This document shows positions 31,763 to 34,090 of a stretch of 34,090 nucleotides of DNA, one piece after another. The notes below the pieces were generated by a model. The model searched no databases. It worked only from the letters and a program-made list of their open reading frames with translations, and had not been told where the DNA came from. Origin of the DNA: Mesorhizobium sp. (GTDB taxonomy: Bacteria > Pseudomonadota > Alphaproteobacteria > Rhizobiales > Rhizobiaceae). A program made the translations under genes and the position numbers. Location: assembly GCF_004962925.1 (NCBI RefSeq), contig NZ_SUEO01000005.1, positions 33,265 to 67,354 on the forward strand, in the 5' to 3' direction. The stretch's first letter is position 1. Each line of letters starts with the position of its first letter.

Positions 31763-31779
31763 ATTGGAATTGCTCTAAA
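31763..31779. promoter_or_regulatory. ICE/Irr-box-like sequence between methyltransferase and importer
   Basis: ATTGGAATTGCTCTAAA fits the rhizobial iron-control element pattern TTTAGAA-N3-TTCTAAA with three mismatches in 14 positions. It lies in the 114-bp divergent promoter region. Regulation by Irr would fit iron-linked uptake genes, but the match is imperfect and the call is tentative. Confidence 0.3.
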
Positions 31780-31846
31780 AGATAATTCTTGATTACACAA
31801 CTCATGTTTTCTAAGCCGTGGCGGCAAACTAAATCACGAGAGCACA

Positions 31847-32977
31847 ATGATTTTGAAGTCGATATTTGCGGCCGCAATCGCCCTCGCGGCGTTCATGCCG
31901 CTTACCCTCGGCGCGCGCGCCGAAACCGTCACCGACATTAGCGGCCGCAAGGTCGAGGTAAAGACGCCAGTTGAGAAGGTCATCCTTGGCGAAGGCCGGC
32001 AGATCTACCTGATTGCCGCGCTCGATACCGACAATCCCTTCAAGCGGATCGTCGGCTGGCGCGAGGATTTCTCCCAGGCCGATCCTGACAATTACGCCGT
32101 CTATCTGGAAAAATTCCCCTCGATGGCCACGATCCCGACCTTCGGCGGTTTCAAGGACGGCACCTTCGACATCGAGCAGGCCATCGCGCTTCAGCCGGAC
32201 GTGATGATCATGAATATCGAGTCCAAGCAGGCAACCGAAGATGCGCAATACATCGAAAAGCTCGCCGCCGTCGGCATCCCGGTGGTCTATGTCGATTTCC
32301 GCGAGCATCCCTTCACCAACACCGAGCCGAGCATGCGCCTCATCGGCAAGCTCTTTGGCCAGGAGGAGCGGGCGGAGGCGTTCATCGCCTACCGCGCGGC
32401 CGAGATCGCGCGGGTGACCGATGTTATCGCAAAGAATGGTCCCAAGCGCCCGACCGTGTTCATCGAGCGCGCCGGAGGCTATTCCGACGATTGCTGCATG
32501 AGCTTCGGCAACGACAACTTCGGCAAGTTCGTGGAGATGGCCGGTGGGCAGAATATCGCGGCGGACCTGATCCCGGGCACGTTTGGCGCGCTCAACCCCG
32601 AACAGATCATCGCAAGCGATCCCGACCAGGTGATTGTGACGGGCGGTAACTGGGAGGCGTATGTGCCAGGCGGCAAATGGGTCGGTGTCGGTCCCGGCGC
32701 GGACGAGGCGGAAGCACTGAAGAAGCTCAAGGGCCTAACGGAACGGCCTGCGCTAACCGGCGTCAAGGCGGTGGAGAACGGTCGGGTCCACGCCATCTGG
32801 CACCAGTTCTACAACAGCCCCTATCAGTTCGTCGCCATCCAGCAGATGGCCAAGTGGCTGCACCCCGACCTGTTCGCCGATCTGGACGCCGAGGCCACCT
32901 TCAAGGAGTTGCACGAGAAGTTCCTGCCGGTCGAGTACAGGCCTGGCCATTGGGTCTCGCTCTCCAATGAGCAGTGA
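31847..32977 (+). CDS. Iron/metallophore ABC transporter substrate-binding protein
   Basis: This 376-aa periplasmic protein of the TroA/BtuF-like cluster has a Sec signal (residues 1-25, ending ARA). The body has two lobes: VTDISGRKVEVKTPVEKVIL at the start of lobe 1, IEQAIALQPDVMIMNIESKQ and GIPVVYVDFREHPF near the hinge, and LNPEQIIASDPDQVIVTGG in lobe 2. The GGYSDDCCMSFG segment contains a Cys pair that might contribute to ligand binding. Such proteins capture Fe(III)-siderophores, haem or cobalamin; the ligand is not evident. The permease gene overlaps its end by 11 bp. Confidence 0.9.
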   Translation: MILKSIFAAAIALAAFMPLTLGARAETVTDISGRKVEVKTPVEKVILGEGRQIYLIAALDTDNPFKRIVGWREDFSQADPDNYAVYLEKFPSMATIPTFGGFKDGTFDIEQAIALQPDVMIMNIESKQATEDAQYIEKLAAVGIPVVYVDFREHPFTNTEPSMRLIGKLFGQEERAEAFIAYRAAEIARVTDVIAKNGPKRPTVFIERAGGYSDDCCMSFGNDNFGKFVEMAGGQNIAADLIPGTFGALNPEQIIASDPDQVIVTGGNWEAYVPGGKWVGVGPGADEAEALKKLKGLTERPALTGVKAVENGRVHAIWHQFYNSPYQFVAIQQMAKWLHPDLFADLDAEATFKELHEKFLPVEYRPGHWVSLSNEQ

Positions 32978-34034
32978 ACCAGCGGCATTAACGGCCAAGG
33001 ACGGGCGCGGCCTCTACCGCGCCCTCGTCCTGCGCAAGCAGCTTATCCTCGCAGGTCTCGTCCTGGCGCTGCTCCTGAGCCTTTGCGTCGACCTCGCGCT
33101 TGGCCCTGCCAGCTACAGCCTCGACCAGGTGGTGCTCGCCCTCGTTGCTCCCGGCAGTGTGCCGCTTCAGGTGCGCGTGGTGCTATGGGAAATCCGGCTT
33201 CCCATCGCGCTGATGGCCGTGGTCGTGGGCGCAGCACTGTCGGTCGCCGGGGCCCAGATGCAGACCATCCTGAACAATCCGCTCGCCAGTCCGTTCACGC
33301 TCGGCATTTCGGCGGCGGCCAGCTTCGGCGCCGCACTCGCGCTCGCCTTCGGCGTCGCGCTCGTCCCCGCCGCGATCGAATATGTCGTGCCGCTCAACGC
33401 CTTCGTGGTGGCGATGCTGACCGCGCTCGTCATCCACCTGCTGAGTCTCAAGCGCGGCGTGACGGTTGAAACCATCGTGCTTCTCGGCATCGCGCTCGTC
33501 TTCACCTTCAATGCGCTGCTGTCGCTCGTCCAGTATCTTTCCTCAGAGCAGGCGCTCGCCGCGGTCGTGTTCTGGACGATGGGAAGCCTCACCAAGGCGA
33601 CCTGGCCCAAGCTCATCATCACCAGCCTCATCCTTCTCGCAACGCTTCCGATATTCGCGCGCCGCGCCTGGGCACTGACGGCGCTGCGGCTAGGCGAAGA
33701 CAAGGCCGCGAGTTTTGGGGTCAAGGTCGCACGCCTGAGGCTCGAAACCATGATGATGGTGAGCCTGCTCGCCGCTATTCCCGTCGCCTTTGTCGGCACG
33801 ATCGGCTTCATCGGGTTGGTCGGCCCGCACATCGCCCGCATGCTGATTGGAGAAGATCAGCGCTTCTTCCTGCCCGCTTCCGCGCTTGCTGGCGCCCTCA
33901 TCCTTTCGGCGAGCTCGGTTGCCAGCAAGTCGCTCATTCCAGGCACGATCTTTCCGATCGGCATCGTCACCTCGCTTGTCGGCATTCCCTTCTTCATCTC
34001 GCTGATCCTCTCGAATGTGAGGCGCTCATGGTAA
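32967..34034 (+). CDS. FecCD-family ABC transporter permease
   Basis: This 355-aa polytopic permease of the FecCD/BtuC family has about ten hydrophobic segments. Signature stretches are LWEIRLPIALMAVVVGAALS, VAGAQMQTILNNPLASPFTL (the classic QxxxrNPLAsP block), FVGTIGFIGLVGPHIARMLI with the GPH(I/L)AR motif that couples to the ATPase, and IPGTIFPIGIVTSLVGIPFF at the C-terminus. It forms the membrane channel for the binding protein encoded just before it and overlaps the following ATPase gene by 7 bp. Confidence 0.95.
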   Translation: MSSEPAALTAKDGRGLYRALVLRKQLILAGLVLALLLSLCVDLALGPASYSLDQVVLALVAPGSVPLQVRVVLWEIRLPIALMAVVVGAALSVAGAQMQTILNNPLASPFTLGISAAASFGAALALAFGVALVPAAIEYVVPLNAFVVAMLTALVIHLLSLKRGVTVETIVLLGIALVFTFNALLSLVQYLSSEQALAAVVFWTMGSLTKATWPKLIITSLILLATLPIFARRAWALTALRLGEDKAASFGVKVARLRLETMMMVSLLAAIPVAFVGTIGFIGLVGPHIARMLIGEDQRFFLPASALAGALILSASSVASKSLIPGTIFPIGIVTSLVGIPFFISLILSNVRRSW

Positions 34035-34090
34035 CGATCAGGCTCGATGGTCTCGGAGCGTTTCACGGGGCGCGGCTCGTCCTTTCGGAC
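34028..34090 (+). CDS. ABC transporter ATP-binding protein (partial, N-terminus only)
   Basis: An ATG at 34028 inside the end of the permease gene opens a frame to the window edge: MVTIRLDGLGAFHGARLVLS (21 codons). This resembles the first strands of FecE/FhuC-type ATPases before Walker A. Position directly after a FecCD permease makes it the expected nucleotide-binding subunit of the importer. The rest lies outside the window. Confidence 0.7.
   Translation, partial: MVTIRLDGLGAFHGARLVLSD

Overview
The window is high-GC DNA from an alphaproteobacterium, most likely Rhizobiales (Mesorhizobium/Phyllobacteriaceae-like). This rests on the divergent Tad/Flp pilus locus with CtrA-type sites, the rhizobial style of the sulfonate and metallophore transport genes, and the overall codon usage. 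No tRNA, rRNA or CRISPR array was seen.

Region 1 (1-10320) is a Flp pilus locus in two divergent arms. The minus arm carries two tandemly duplicated flp pilins, then cpaB, cpaC, a small lipoprotein, a TadG-like protein and a TadE-like protein cut by the window edge. The plus arm carries cpaF, tadB, tadC, tadD and a CpaA prepilin peptidase. The 532-bp space between the arms has a good promoter and a perfect TTAA-N7-TTAA site facing flp. tadC has no normal start codon where its N-terminal membrane segment begins; an ATA sits at the correct distance from a GGAGG.

Region 2 (10426-13767) is accessory DNA: a sterol-desaturase-like membrane protein, an isoprenylcysteine-methyltransferase-like protein, a candidate 38-bp Tn3-family inverted repeat, and a Tn3 transposase N-terminal fragment joined to a 5'-truncated copD-like gene.

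Region 3 (13760-27282) is a sulfur-scavenging island of two convergent operons whose stop codons lie 3 bp apart. The plus operon has an NtaA/SnaA-type flavin monooxygenase, an SsuA-like binding protein, permease, ATPase, an AprA-like flavoprotein, a two-cluster ferredoxin and the C-terminal stump of a second monooxygenase. The minus operon is ssuA-ssuD-ssuC-ssuB, then a vanadium-haloperoxidase-family protein lacking the usual catalytic histidine, a double rhodanese and an NADPH-dependent FMN reductase. The reductase could supply reduced flavin to the monooxygenases. Related TCTACTAA...TAGA elements stand before both operons, suggesting one shared regulator.

Region 4 (27361-30830) holds a decayed FAD/NAD(P)-binding gene, a small unknown protein, and a complete hipBA toxin-antitoxin operon preceded by four 18-bp operators spaced exactly 27 bp apart. 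A truncated gamma-glutamylcyclotransferase-like gene follows.

Region 5 (30944-34090) is a SAM methyltransferase divergent from an iron/metallophore-type ABC importer (binding protein, permease, start of the ATPase).
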